This document shows positions 25,976 to 34,142 of a stretch of 64,000 nucleotides of DNA, in pieces. The translations under genes and the position numbers were made by a program. The notes under the pieces are model-generated. The model did not search any database and had not been told where the DNA came from. It was given only the letters and a program-made list of their open reading frames with translations. This DNA is from Anaerohalosphaeraceae bacterium (GTDB lineage Bacteria > Planctomycetota > Phycisphaerae > Sedimentisphaerales > UBA12454): contig JAIORA010000037.1 in the NCBI GenBank assembly GCA_021108375.1, positions 1 to 64,000 on the forward strand, written 5' to 3'. Numbering within the stretch: the stretch's first letter is position 1; each line of letters begins with the position of its first letter.

Positions 25976-27028
25976 TTAATTATTAAACGCCGCCTCAAAA
26001 ATTTCATCAAGATTTGGTGCGTTCCCTTCCCACACTCCCAGCACTCGGCCATCAAGAAGAACAACAACAAGCGGACTCTGAACGAACCATTTCTTAGCAT
26101 CGCTGAGCCTGCCCAGCGTACAAATACTGTCGCCCGGCACAGGCCCGGTACCCGGCTCAGCATACGGAGGCATACCGATAAAGGCAAAACGAATCGCGTC
26201 ATCGTTACCCGCCAGTGAACGCTGAAACTGCTCATATTCAGGAACGGCATCGGCGCAGTCAGGACAATCGGTATGATACATCAGAACGACCCAGATACCA
26301 CTGCCAAGCGTCTCTGCGATATTGATATGCTCAAGCATTGGCCAGCGAACCAACTGCTCTGGCGGCTCAGCCGGGGCGTTCGCCTCGACGACAACATTGA
26401 TTGGACTAACATTAACATCATTTGCCGCGGGAACGAGCGCGACATTCGGCTCAGAGCTATTGACCTCGGCAATCGGCTCTTGCCGAGCGGGCTTTGTCCA
26501 GTCAGCAGTATTGACAACCTCGTATTCATCTGTCTTGTCGGGCGGTCTGTTGAATATAATTGTAATTTCCAGAACCGGCAACAGGATAAATGTCGGTATC
26601 GCAATCGCGAGAAAATGTGCGGGCTTTGGCCAGGGCGGCGGAAGCAGCTTACAGCCGAGAGGCCTGAAAACAAGCAGCAGCAAAAAAATTGGAACATCGA
26701 CCGCCAAAAGCGTTATCCATGGGTCCACGTGAACGCTGCCGAAACAGCCGCAGGATTCAACGCCGCCAAGAGCTTTAGCTAAGGTAACCGCTATAAATCC
26801 GCCAAAGGATATTGTCGTTATCAGCCAGGCTGCCTTGCGGAACAAACCGCTCAAAAGCCATATCGCCAATCCAAGTTCCAGCGGTATCTGAACAAGGAAA
26901 AACTCCCACGATTCCCAGAACCCTTTGCTCATTATAGGTTCGCTGAGCAACTGCTGCGATTTCAGCACAACAGCAATCAGCAAAAACAGTCCTGCGATGT
27001 TCATCACGATGATATTTATTTTTTTCAT
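25976..27028 (-). CDS. MauE/DoxX-like membrane protein fused to a thioredoxin-like domain
   Basis: This 350-residue protein has an N-terminal membrane domain of about four to five helices (1-165) with 'ESCGCFGSVHVDPW', the Cys-bearing signature of MauE-type proteins linked to disulfide chemistry. A proline- and asparagine-rich linker (about 170-225) follows. The C-terminal periplasmic domain (about 235-350) is thioredoxin-like with a CPDC active site in 'YHTDCPDCADAVPEY'. The inferred role is moving reducing or oxidising equivalents across the membrane to an extracytoplasmic thiol site. Its ribosome site (AAGGG) is formed by the last codons of rmuC, so the two are tightly coupled. Confidence 0.8.
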   Translation of the reverse strand: MKKINIIVMNIAGLFLLIAVVLKSQQLLSEPIMSKGFWESWEFFLVQIPLELGLAIWLLSGLFRKAAWLITTISFGGFIAVTLAKALGGVESCGCFGSVHVDPWITLLAVDVPIFLLLLVFRPLGCKLLPPPWPKPAHFLAIAIPTFILLPVLEITIIFNRPPDKTDEYEVVNTADWTKPARQEPIAEVNSSEPNVALVPAANDVNVSPINVVVEANAPAEPPEQLVRWPMLEHINIAETLGSGIWVVLMYHTDCPDCADAVPEYEQFQRSLAGNDDAIRFAFIGMPPYAEPGTGPVPGDSICTLGRLSDAKKWFVQSPLVVVLLDGRVLGVWEGNAPNLDEIFEAAFNN

Positions 27029-27029
27029 A

Positions 27030-28079
27030 TTACCCTTCTCTTTTATCCTCGCTGCAGGTATCAGCGTCCTGTTCTTTTATTTGTTCAAGCTGCATCACAA
27101 GGCGGTCGAGCTTCTTCTGAGCCTCATCGTATTTGCCGTTTGAATTACGAAGATGGCCTCCGAGCGTATCCCAGCTGCTTATAAAGTCGGCAAAAGAGGC
27201 GTTCAACTTTCCAAGATTTTGCCTTATTTCAGCGGCAGCGGCCTCTATCTTCAGGCCGTGAAGCCCCATAACAATTGTCATCAGATAGATATAAAGCAGG
27301 TTCGGCGAAACAGCTATAACCTTTTTTTCCATCGCGTAATCCTGAATGCTTTTCGCGTCGCCGCCGGCCTTGACAATCGTCTCGTAATAAACGTTCTCCG
27401 CCGGTATATACATAAGTGCAAAATCGATAGTTCCCTCTGCCGGGCGGATATAACTGTCCGCGATTTTATCTATATGCTTTTTGACATCTTTGCGAAACTC
27501 TTTTACAAATTTCGCAACGTCATTCTCGTTTTCAGCCTGCTGAGCTTTTTCAAAATTGCTCAACGGAAATTTCGCATCGACCGGCACAGAATAATCCGGC
27601 ATCTTTATAAGAGCGTCCACCGCCCGCCCATCCTTATAATGATACTGCAATGTGAAACTTTCGATGGGAAGAACTTTTTTCAGAACGTTTTCCAGCGACC
27701 ATTCCCCAAAACCGCCCCGAAGTTTTGGACTGGCAAATATGTTATGCAGCCGTCTCACATCCGCCCCCAGCGCCGTCATATGCTGATTGGAACGTTGCAA
27801 ATCGCCGAGCTGATTGCCGAGCTTTGTGAGTGTCTCCGCGTGAAACTGCAAATTTTTATTAACGGTTTCCTGGCCACTCTGCAGGGATTTGCCAAGAGTA
27901 TCGCTGAGCCTATCCTGAGCTACTTTCAGAGATTCAAGCTGAGTTTGCAGATTACCAACCGCACCGGACGAGGCCGAAATCTTCAGCAAAAGCCATACAA
28001 CAGAGGCCAAAACGGCTAAAACTGCCAAAACCACGATTATTTCCATCATAAAATTATTTCCAAAAATGCCGTACACCAT
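27030..28079 (-). CDS. rmuC: RmuC-family DNA recombination protein
   Basis: This 349-residue protein has an N-terminal membrane anchor ('IIVVLAVLAVLASVVWLLL'), a coiled coil (about 35-100), then the RmuC nuclease-like core: 'LRGGFGEWSLENVLKKVLP', 'DALIKMPDYSVPVDAKFPLSNF', and 'DFALMYIPAENVYYETI'. RmuC limits DNA inversions at short inverted repeats in E. coli; that is notable in a genome so rich in palindromes. Two starts are possible: 28079, or the internal ATG at 28049 (MMEIIVVLAV), which puts the anchor nearer the N-terminus. Confidence 0.93.
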   Translation of the reverse strand: MVYGIFGNNFMMEIIVVLAVLAVLASVVWLLLKISASSGAVGNLQTQLESLKVAQDRLSDTLGKSLQSGQETVNKNLQFHAETLTKLGNQLGDLQRSNQHMTALGADVRRLHNIFASPKLRGGFGEWSLENVLKKVLPIESFTLQYHYKDGRAVDALIKMPDYSVPVDAKFPLSNFEKAQQAENENDVAKFVKEFRKDVKKHIDKIADSYIRPAEGTIDFALMYIPAENVYYETIVKAGGDAKSIQDYAMEKKVIAVSPNLLYIYLMTIVMGLHGLKIEAAAAEIRQNLGKLNASFADFISSWDTLGGHLRNSNGKYDEAQKKLDRLVMQLEQIKEQDADTCSEDKREG

Positions 28080-28441
28080 AGGGATTCTGTGGTGATTATA
28101 ATGGCAAAAACGGCAGCGTCAAAGGAGATTATATTTCAAAAACAGATTTTGAAAATCCTTAAACACTTTTAAAAGCGGCGTTTTCAGCATTAAAAAAAAC
28201 TTTTTTTAAAGAAAAAACCTTTTTTCGTCCGAATATAAATGGTATAATTCGGGGTATGATTATGCACTACCGTTGCTCATAGTATGTTTGGGCATAAAAA
28301 ATGGGTATAAAGAGCTTTTGGAAATCAGAAGGCCTGTCAAAGTCAGGATGGGTGGCTTTTCGGCAAATTTTTGCGGGAGCCTCTTAACGAAATAATGATT
28401 CGTAATGTGAAAAACTTGGAATTCCTTGAAAGGGTATCGTT
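28080..28441. promoter_or_regulatory. Promoter and long leader of the OmcB-like gene
   Basis: An extended -10 element, TGGTATAAT, lies at 28240-28248 without a clear -35. The start would be about 28255, leaving a leader of nearly 190 bases. I looked for conserved riboswitch cores there and recognised none. The long A/T runs at 28195-28220 lie just upstream of the promoter and could act as an UP-type element. Confidence 0.55.
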
Positions 28442-30082
28442 ATGAGAAACAAAATTTTATTGGCTCTGCTGTTAGCTTGTGTGCTGAGCGTTTCCGGTTG
28501 TTATAGTTGCCACAGCTGGCTTGCATCACAGGGCAAAGAACCCGTTGACCCCACTGCCAAATATATGTGGGACAAAAACTGCTACGCAAAACAGACACCT
28601 ATGCCGCTTCCGGAAATATGTGAGCCAGCCGCTCCCAAACCAAAACCGGTTAAGCCAAAACCTGTCAAGGTCAAACCTGTAATGATTGTTGCTGCCAACG
28701 CGGCTTCCAGAACCTATCCCTGCGAAGATTGCGGCGTTGTAAGACTTGACAAAATACTGCCGGAAAGAATACAGACCGGTGCTGATTTTGAATACAGAAT
28801 CAGGGTAACTAATCTTACCAATATGCCGCTGGCAGATGTTATTGTAACCGACACTCTCCTCAGCAATTTCCAATACAAAAGCGCAACACCCACCCCGAAC
28901 GTACAGGGCAACAAGCTCATCTGGGTATTCCCGACTCTGGGAGCAAGGGAAAGCGTTGAGATGGTCGGCATAGGCGTTGCCATTGCTGGCGGAATCGTCG
29001 AGAACTGCGTTGATGTAACATACAGAATGCCGCTTTGCGTTCAGTCTATCAGCGTTCAGCCGATGCTTGCACTCACAAAGACAGGCCCGGCAGAAGTATC
29101 TATCTGCGACCCTATCAAATATGTATTCAGAATTGAAAACACTGGCACAGGCCCGGCAAACAATGTCAGAATCATTGACACTCTCCCGGCCGGCCTTGTA
29201 ACAAAACAGGGTACAAACAAAATTGATATTGTTGTCGGCACACTGCTGGCTGGCACCGCAAGAGCAATGGCTGTTGAAGTCGAGGCACAAAAACCCGGCA
29301 CATACAACAACAGGGCTCAGGCTATTGCTGATGGTGGCCTCAAAGCCGCTTCAGAAACAGTCAAAACCATCGTCCGCAAACCGGTACTCGCTATTACAAA
29401 GACCGGCCCGGCAATGCAGTATCTTGACAGGGAAATCACCTACAACATCAGTGTAACAAATAGGGGCGATTACCCGGCAGTCAATACCGTTATTGAAGAC
29501 GCTGTCCCATCTGGCACCAGATTTGTCAAGGTAAGCCAGGGCGGCAAGCAGGTAGGAAACAAGGTCATCTGGAAGGTTGCCAAGCTCAATCCTGGCGCAA
29601 CCGCTAAGATGTCTATAACTGTAATGCCTACCAAGATGGGCACTGTTGTTAATACCGCAAGTGCCGTCGCTATCTGTGCCGAAGCTGTTACAGCTACCGC
29701 TCAGACAGAGGTCAGAGGCGTATCAGCCATTCTGCTTGAGGTTATCGACATCGAAGACCCAATCAGAATCGGCGAAAATGTAACCTATCAGATTCAGGTT
29801 ACAAACCAGGGTACTGCCTCAGGCACGAACATCCGTGTAAATGCTATACTTGAGCAGGAAATGCAGTATGTAAGCAATGCAGGAGCCACAGCAGGCACGT
29901 TTAATGGCAAAGATGCCATCAAATTCGCACCACTGTCATCGCTTGCTCCAAAGGCTGTTGCGACTTGGAAAATCATCGTAAAGGCTCGCGGCGAAGCTAA
30001 CGTTCGCTTCAGAGTTACAATGACCAGCGACCAGCTTACGAGAGATGTTATCGAAACTGAATCGACCAACTTCTACAAATAA
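28442..30082 (+). CDS. DUF11-repeat lipoprotein resembling chlamydial OmcB
   Basis: This 546-residue secreted protein has a signal peptide with lipobox 'SVSGC' (Cys20), suggesting lipid anchoring in the outer membrane. A Pro/Lys-rich stretch ('KPKPVKPKPVKVKPV', about 64-79) follows, then about four DUF11 Ig-like repeats. Each has a phrase such as 'YRIRVTNLTNMPLADVIVTD', 'YVFRIENTGTGPANNVRIID' or 'YQIQVTNQGTASGTNIRV'. Cysteines in 'YPCEDCGV' and 'CVDVTYRMPLC' could form cross-links. The ending 'TSDQLTRDVIETESTNFY' resembles the end of chlamydial OmcB as I recall it. An envelope-stabilising role is inferred. Own promoter and terminator. Confidence 0.8.
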   Translation: MRNKILLALLLACVLSVSGCYSCHSWLASQGKEPVDPTAKYMWDKNCYAKQTPMPLPEICEPAAPKPKPVKPKPVKVKPVMIVAANAASRTYPCEDCGVVRLDKILPERIQTGADFEYRIRVTNLTNMPLADVIVTDTLLSNFQYKSATPTPNVQGNKLIWVFPTLGARESVEMVGIGVAIAGGIVENCVDVTYRMPLCVQSISVQPMLALTKTGPAEVSICDPIKYVFRIENTGTGPANNVRIIDTLPAGLVTKQGTNKIDIVVGTLLAGTARAMAVEVEAQKPGTYNNRAQAIADGGLKAASETVKTIVRKPVLAITKTGPAMQYLDREITYNISVTNRGDYPAVNTVIEDAVPSGTRFVKVSQGGKQVGNKVIWKVAKLNPGATAKMSITVMPTKMGTVVNTASAVAICAEAVTATAQTEVRGVSAILLEVIDIEDPIRIGENVTYQIQVTNQGTASGTNIRVNAILEQEMQYVSNAGATAGTFNGKDAIKFAPLSSLAPKAVATWKIIVKARGEANVRFRVTMTSDQLTRDVIETESTNFYK

Positions 30083-30102
30083 GTCGGTTTAACTTAAATG
30101 CT

Positions 30103-30138
30103 AAAAGAGCCGTGAGTTTTTCTCACGGCTCTTTTTTT
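30103..30138 (+). terminator. Intrinsic terminator of the OmcB-like gene
   Basis: AAAGAGCCGTGAG and CTCACGGCTCTTT form a 13-bp perfect stem with a short T-rich loop, followed by a T run. Confidence 0.93.
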
Positions 30139-30748
30139 ATTGTCATTTCGACCAACGTGGAGAAATCTTTTTGTTTTTAAAAGTTAGCCCTGTCATTACT
30201 ATGGCAGGGTTATTTAACCCCCTGATTCATCAGGGGGTTTGTATTTACATTATGGTTTGCCCCTTCCCCACCGCCATTTAGAAGCCGAGCCGCGGGAGCG
30301 GCCGGAATAGTTAGCCCCCGATTTACAAATCGGGGGTTCTTTTACGAATGGTTTGTATTTTACATATTATCGTTTAGCCCCCGAATCACCATTCGGGGGT
30401 TTGTACTTTCATATGGTTTGCATCGTTCCCATCGCCATTTAGAAGCCGAGCGACGTAAGTCGCCGGAATAATTAGCCCCCTGATTCATCAGGGGGTTGTT
30501 GTCATTGCGAGCGCAGCGTGGCAATCTTTTTTGTTTTGAATTTTAAATTTTTGTGTTTTGAACTTGTTTAGGATTTAGATATTAGGATTTTCCTCTGTGC
30601 TCTCTGCATCCTATGTGGCTAAAATTTGTGTCTTTGAGTCTTCGTGGCTAATTTTTTAAAAAAAAGTCATCGCCGAGAGGCGATTCATTAACTCAAAACT
30701 ATTTTTGTATCTCTGCGTAATCAGTGTTTAAATAATTCGTGACTAATT
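30139..30748. repeat. Dense cluster of variable-stem palindromic repeats
   Basis: About 600 bases without a gene. Palindromes of the TTAGCCCC...GGGGTT type lie at 30184-30211, 30215-30241, 30311-30338, 30374-30402 and 30472-30498. A second type, 'gccgagc' + stem + 'gccggaata', lies at 30285-30309 and 30445-30470. A composite unit 'cgccatttagaagccgagc' + stem 1 + 'gccggaatagttagccccc' + stem 2 occurs twice, and both stems differ between copies with pairing kept. The remainder holds 'tcattgcgagcgcagcgtgg' and low-complexity 'ctgtgctctctgcatcctat' repeats. Confidence 0.8.
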
Positions 30749-31864
30749 TCAAGCCCTACCCAGACACTCACTCAGCGTACTGCAAACCAATTCAACATCG
30801 TCTCTGGAAAGGTTGTTGTAGAAAGGCAGCGCTATCGTACTTTTACAAATTTTATCGGTAACTGGGAAATCGCCGTCTTTGTAGCCGAACTGCTCAACCA
30901 TAAAAGGCTGAAGCGTTACAGGCGGAAAATAATTACTAACCTGAATCTCCTCATCGAACATAGCTTTCAAAATATCGTTCCGTTTTTCAATCAGCTCATC
31001 GACTACCCGAACAACGAATACGAACCAACTCATTTCACAGCCTTGCGGGGCTTGTGGAACTACAACTCTTTTCTCGCCGGCAAGAATTTCCTGATACCAG
31101 CCGGCAACGATTTTCCTTTTCTCGATAAATTCATCTATCCTGCTGAGTTGAACCACGCCAAGAGCAGCGTTAATATCGCTGAGCCTGAAATTATATCCCA
31201 TTCTTTCGTGGGCCAGCCAACCGCCGCCAGCACCTCTGCCCTGATTCCGCAGCGAGACGCACATATCAGCCAGCGACTTATCATCGGTAACAATCATTCC
31301 GCCCTCGCCGGTAGTAACCTGCTTATTGGGATAGAACGCAAAGGTACTCATCGTCCCGAAAGTACCGACTTTCCTGCCGCCAATACCTGAGCCAAGAGCC
31401 TCGCAGCTATCCTCAACTACCGGCAGATTATGCTTTTGAGCTATTTCATAAGCTTTATCGAGACCAGCCGGATTACCAAAAACCGCTACCGGCAAAATCG
31501 CTTTCGTCTTAGCCGTGATTTTTTCTTCTATTTTCGCATAGTCAATATTCAAAGTCTCCGGGTCGACATCGACAAATATCGGCTCAGCCCCTGCCATCAA
31601 AATACAATTAGTCGATGCTATAAAAGTGAAAGGCGTAGTAATAACCTCATCGCCGGGACCGACCCCCAAAGCCAGCAGGCACAAATACAATGCGCTGGTG
31701 CCGGAATTGGCAGAAACCGCATATTTCCTGCCGACATATTCAGCCATTTTCTGCTCAAACTCAACCATTTTCGGCCCGAGAGCAAGATTGGGACTTTTTA
31801 AAACATCAACAACAGCGGCAATTTCTTTATCCGTTATATCCGGCCGAGACAAATGTACTTTCAT
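30749..31864 (-). CDS. DegT/DnrJ/EryC1/StrS-family sugar aminotransferase
   Basis: This 371-residue PLP enzyme probably aminates a nucleotide-linked keto-sugar for surface glycan synthesis. It has 'SANSGTSALYLCLLALGVGPGDEVITTPFTF' (PLP and substrate loop), 'VEDSCEALGS', and the PLP lysine in 'FYPNKQVTTGEGGMIV' (about 183). 'GYNFRLSDINAALG' is also diagnostic. Which sugar is used cannot be told. It has no sugar-biosynthesis neighbours; galM lies 246 bases downstream past a MITE-like element. A few residues differ from the usual SxHxxK lysine context, as is common in this family. Confidence 0.9.
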   Translation of the reverse strand: MKVHLSRPDITDKEIAAVVDVLKSPNLALGPKMVEFEQKMAEYVGRKYAVSANSGTSALYLCLLALGVGPGDEVITTPFTFIASTNCILMAGAEPIFVDVDPETLNIDYAKIEEKITAKTKAILPVAVFGNPAGLDKAYEIAQKHNLPVVEDSCEALGSGIGGRKVGTFGTMSTFAFYPNKQVTTGEGGMIVTDDKSLADMCVSLRNQGRGAGGGWLAHERMGYNFRLSDINAALGVVQLSRIDEFIEKRKIVAGWYQEILAGEKRVVVPQAPQGCEMSWFVFVVRVVDELIEKRNDILKAMFDEEIQVSNYFPPVTLQPFMVEQFGYKDGDFPVTDKICKSTIALPFYNNLSRDDVELVCSTLSECLGRA

Positions 31865-31888
31865 AGTGATTCAAACTCCTGAAAATTA

Positions 31889-32051
31889 AGGGTAGCTCTA
31901 ATAATTGCTTTTGAGCGGCAAGTAGAAAATTTTTGTTCGCTGACAAGGAAGACAAATCAGCTTTATCCGTAGATAAAGCGGCTGTTGCCTGACACTGTTC
32001 AGCGACAAAAAGGTTCGTTTGTCCGCCAAAATGAATTTTTAGAGGTTCCCT
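31889..32051. mobile_element. MITE-like element, 163 bp with imperfect terminal inverted repeats
   Basis: The left end AGGGTAGCTCTAATAATTG pairs, read as inverted, with the right end AGGGAACCTCTAAAAATTC. The match continues inward ('cttttgagcgg' against 'cattttggcgg', and 'tttttgttcgctg' against 'tttttgtcgctg'). The centre is a GCTTTATC-CGTA-GATAAAGC hairpin (31960-31979). The element has no ORF, so it would need a transposase in trans. The left 23 bases recur exactly at 16283. I cannot confirm a target-site duplication. Confidence 0.65.
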
Positions 32052-32097
32052 AAAAACCCGTATTGTACCAATTTTACCACCGCAATACAATACCAAG

Positions 32098-32122
32098 TTA
32101 GCCCCCTGATTCATCGGGGGTT
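32098..32122. repeat. TTAGCCCCC palindrome overlapping the galM stop
   Basis: TTAGCCCCCTGATTCATCGGGGGTT is one of the variable-stem family, here with one stem base missing. The galM stop codon lies inside it at 32111-32113, and the last codons of galM (Asn-Asn-Pro-Arg) are read through the repeat. Confidence 0.8.
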
Positions 32123-33151
32123 GTTCATAAATTTATAAATTGTCCGCTGTGAATAAATTTCGCCCGGAGCAAGAACCGTCGATGGAAATTGCGGCTTGTT
32201 AGGCGAGTCGGGGTAGCACTGAGCCTCAAGGCAAAATCCGTTACGATGGTTGTAAACAGCCCCCTTGCCCTTTGCTGTCCCATCGAGAAAGTTGCCTGTA
32301 TAGAGCTGAACGCCCAACTCAGTTGTGTACATCTCCATCGCCCTGCCAGAGGCCGGGTCCAAAACTTTTGCCGCCAACGCTAACTTACCGCCTTCTTTAT
32401 TCAGCACATAATTATGGTCGTAGCCGCCCTGTATCTGGTCAATCCGCAGACCGATTTGAGTTGGCTGCGTAAAATCGAAAGGCGTGTTTTTGACCGAAGC
32501 AATTTCGCCGGTTGTGATAGCGTTCTCATCGACAGGCGTAAAATTGTCGGCGTTGAGCATAAGCGTATGGCCTGAAATATCGCCGCTATTATGGCCTGCC
32601 AAATTAAAATAGCTGTGATTGGTAAGGTTCACTATCGTCTGCTTATCGGTGGTCGCTTTGTAATCAATAATAATTTCGTCATCGTTGGTGAGAGTGTATG
32701 TAACTGTACAGGCCAGATTCCCCGGATAGCCTTGGTCGCCATCCGGGCTTGTATATGTCAATTCGAGTATGGCCGAATCTGCGGGGTTGATTTTGTTTGC
32801 GTTCCAAATCACCTTATCAAAACCTTTAATCCCGCCGTGCAGATGATTGGGGCCGATGTTTGTCGCGAGGGTATATTCATTTTGGCCGAGCCGAAATTTT
32901 CCGCCGGCAATACGATTTGCATATCTGCCTGTGATGCAGCCGAAATAAGAAGAAGCATTCACATAGCCATCGATAGTATCAAAACCGAGAACAACATCTT
33001 CAACAATATCGTTTCGGTCTGGCACTTCAATACTGGTAATAGCTCCGCCGTATGTTATGATGGAGACTCTCACACCGTTATCATTGCTCAGAACATAACG
33101 TTCGATTTGTCGGCCATCTTTTAATTTGCCAAAAACACTTTTCGATACCAT
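32111..33151 (-). CDS. galM: Aldose 1-epimerase (galactose mutarotase)
   Basis: This 346-residue enzyme, the usual length for GalM, interconverts alpha and beta anomers of aldoses in the cytoplasm. It has 'GGAITSIEVPDR', 'RYANRIAGGKFRL', 'NHLHGGIKGFDKV', the catalytic His in 'LTNHSYFNLAGH', and the general-base Glu in 'NGFCLEAQCYPDSPN'. ATG 33151 is preferred over the track's 33199 because homologous N-termini begin near 'SKSVFGKL'. It may feed sugars released by the carbohydrate island. Confidence 0.93.
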   Translation of the reverse strand: MVSKSVFGKLKDGRQIERYVLSNDNGVRVSIITYGGAITSIEVPDRNDIVEDVVLGFDTIDGYVNASSYFGCITGRYANRIAGGKFRLGQNEYTLATNIGPNHLHGGIKGFDKVIWNANKINPADSAILELTYTSPDGDQGYPGNLACTVTYTLTNDDEIIIDYKATTDKQTIVNLTNHSYFNLAGHNSGDISGHTLMLNADNFTPVDENAITTGEIASVKNTPFDFTQPTQIGLRIDQIQGGYDHNYVLNKEGGKLALAAKVLDPASGRAMEMYTTELGVQLYTGNFLDGTAKGKGAVYNHRNGFCLEAQCYPDSPNKPQFPSTVLAPGEIYSQRTIYKFMNNPR

Positions 33152-33282
33152 TATTACAACAACCCTTCCAAAAAATCCCCCTGCGATGCATCGATACATT
33201 ATTTGAGTTCGAGTATTATAGCCTTATTTCAGCTATCCATCAAACACAACTGCAACTTTCCCGTATTTCCCGCTTAATTTAC

Positions 33283-33311
33283 TTGCAATCGACGAAAAAA
33301 CGTTGTAAATT
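33283..33311 (+). promoter_or_regulatory. Promoter of tRNA-Lys
   Basis: TTGCAA at 33283-33288 and TAAATT at 33306-33311 have a 17-base spacer; transcription would start about seven bases before the mature tRNA 5' end. Confidence 0.6.
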
Positions 33312-33324
33312 ATGCGTTTTTCGC

Positions 33325-33397
<73 letters not shown>

Positions 33398-34142
33398 TTC
33401 GCGTTTTGGCCGATGTCAATTTGATAACATCGGCCTCTTTTTATATGCGAAATTGGCACAATGGACGCAGATTTTTGAAGTAAAAAATGTTTGTAAGTCC
33501 TTATTTTACGTTGAGAAAAGAGGGGTGAAAACGGCATTTTCAGGCCAAAAACCCATTTAATATATTATTGAGCCGGAAATTGCGGTAGCGTTTTTCGGCT
33601 AAAAATCCATTCAGGACATTGTTGAACCATAGAAAAACAGTAAAAATTTGAATTTTTTTTGCGATTTTTGACATTTTTTGAACATTTTTGCTCACTTTTT
33701 GTCGTTTTTGAACGGTTTTTTACCAGTTTTAAGGCCATTTCAGGATAAAAAATCAAGACTAAACAATTCGGGTTTGTTTCGCTTTCGGCGAATAGTTTTT
33801 AGTTCAGGTCTCGGCCTAACGGCCGAAATGATTTTACTTTTTTGAACACGGATTTTAAAAAAAAGTAAAAAGATAAAAAATGGATACCCGCCTTCGCGGG
33901 TATGACAAAAGAAATTTAGACACGGATTTCACTGATTGAAAAAGTTAAAGTAGCGGAATGTTAAAAGCGGGAGTAAAAACATTTTTGAAAAAAAAGAAGT
34001 CGTATCACATAATTGGTTTGTTTATTGAATTTTTTGTGAAAGCGATTGCCTGCAAATCTGGATGGTATTACCAGAAATTATTTTGTTAACTAAAGTAAGA
34101 TGCTTTTGATTAATCTGCCTTTTTAAAAGTGCGAAACATATC
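33398..34142. other. AT-rich gene-free region with helically phased T-tracts
   Basis: No gene is supported over 745 bases. At 33542 and 33597 there are two imperfect copies of 'ggc.aaaaa.ccatt...attgttgaacc'. From 33653 to 33730 there are eight T-tracts of 4-8 bases centred about 10.3 bp apart, an arrangement expected to bend DNA. The GATACCCG palindrome (copy 3) lies at 33883-33904 with 'tatgacaaaa', next to a 'gacacggatttcactgattg' repeat at about 33920. The ORF on the minus strand at 33565-33756 (Lys/Asn-rich) is a by-product of the T-tracts. Confidence 0.75.

Noticed and set aside
28250-28441. Riboswitch in the long OmcB-like leader
   Set aside because: No known aptamer core was recognised; the length alone is not evidence.
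28526-29290. Minus-strand ORF of 254 aa opposite the OmcB-like gene
   Set aside because: An antisense shadow of the DUF11 repeats with no ribosome site or recognisable domain.
30139-30748. CRISPR array
   Set aside because: The repeats are palindromes of varying sequence and spacing, without a constant repeat or regular spacers, and no cas gene is nearby.
33565-33756. Minus-strand ORF of 63 aa
   Set aside because: Its Lys/Asn-rich sequence is the translation of the phased T-tracts; no start signal or homology.
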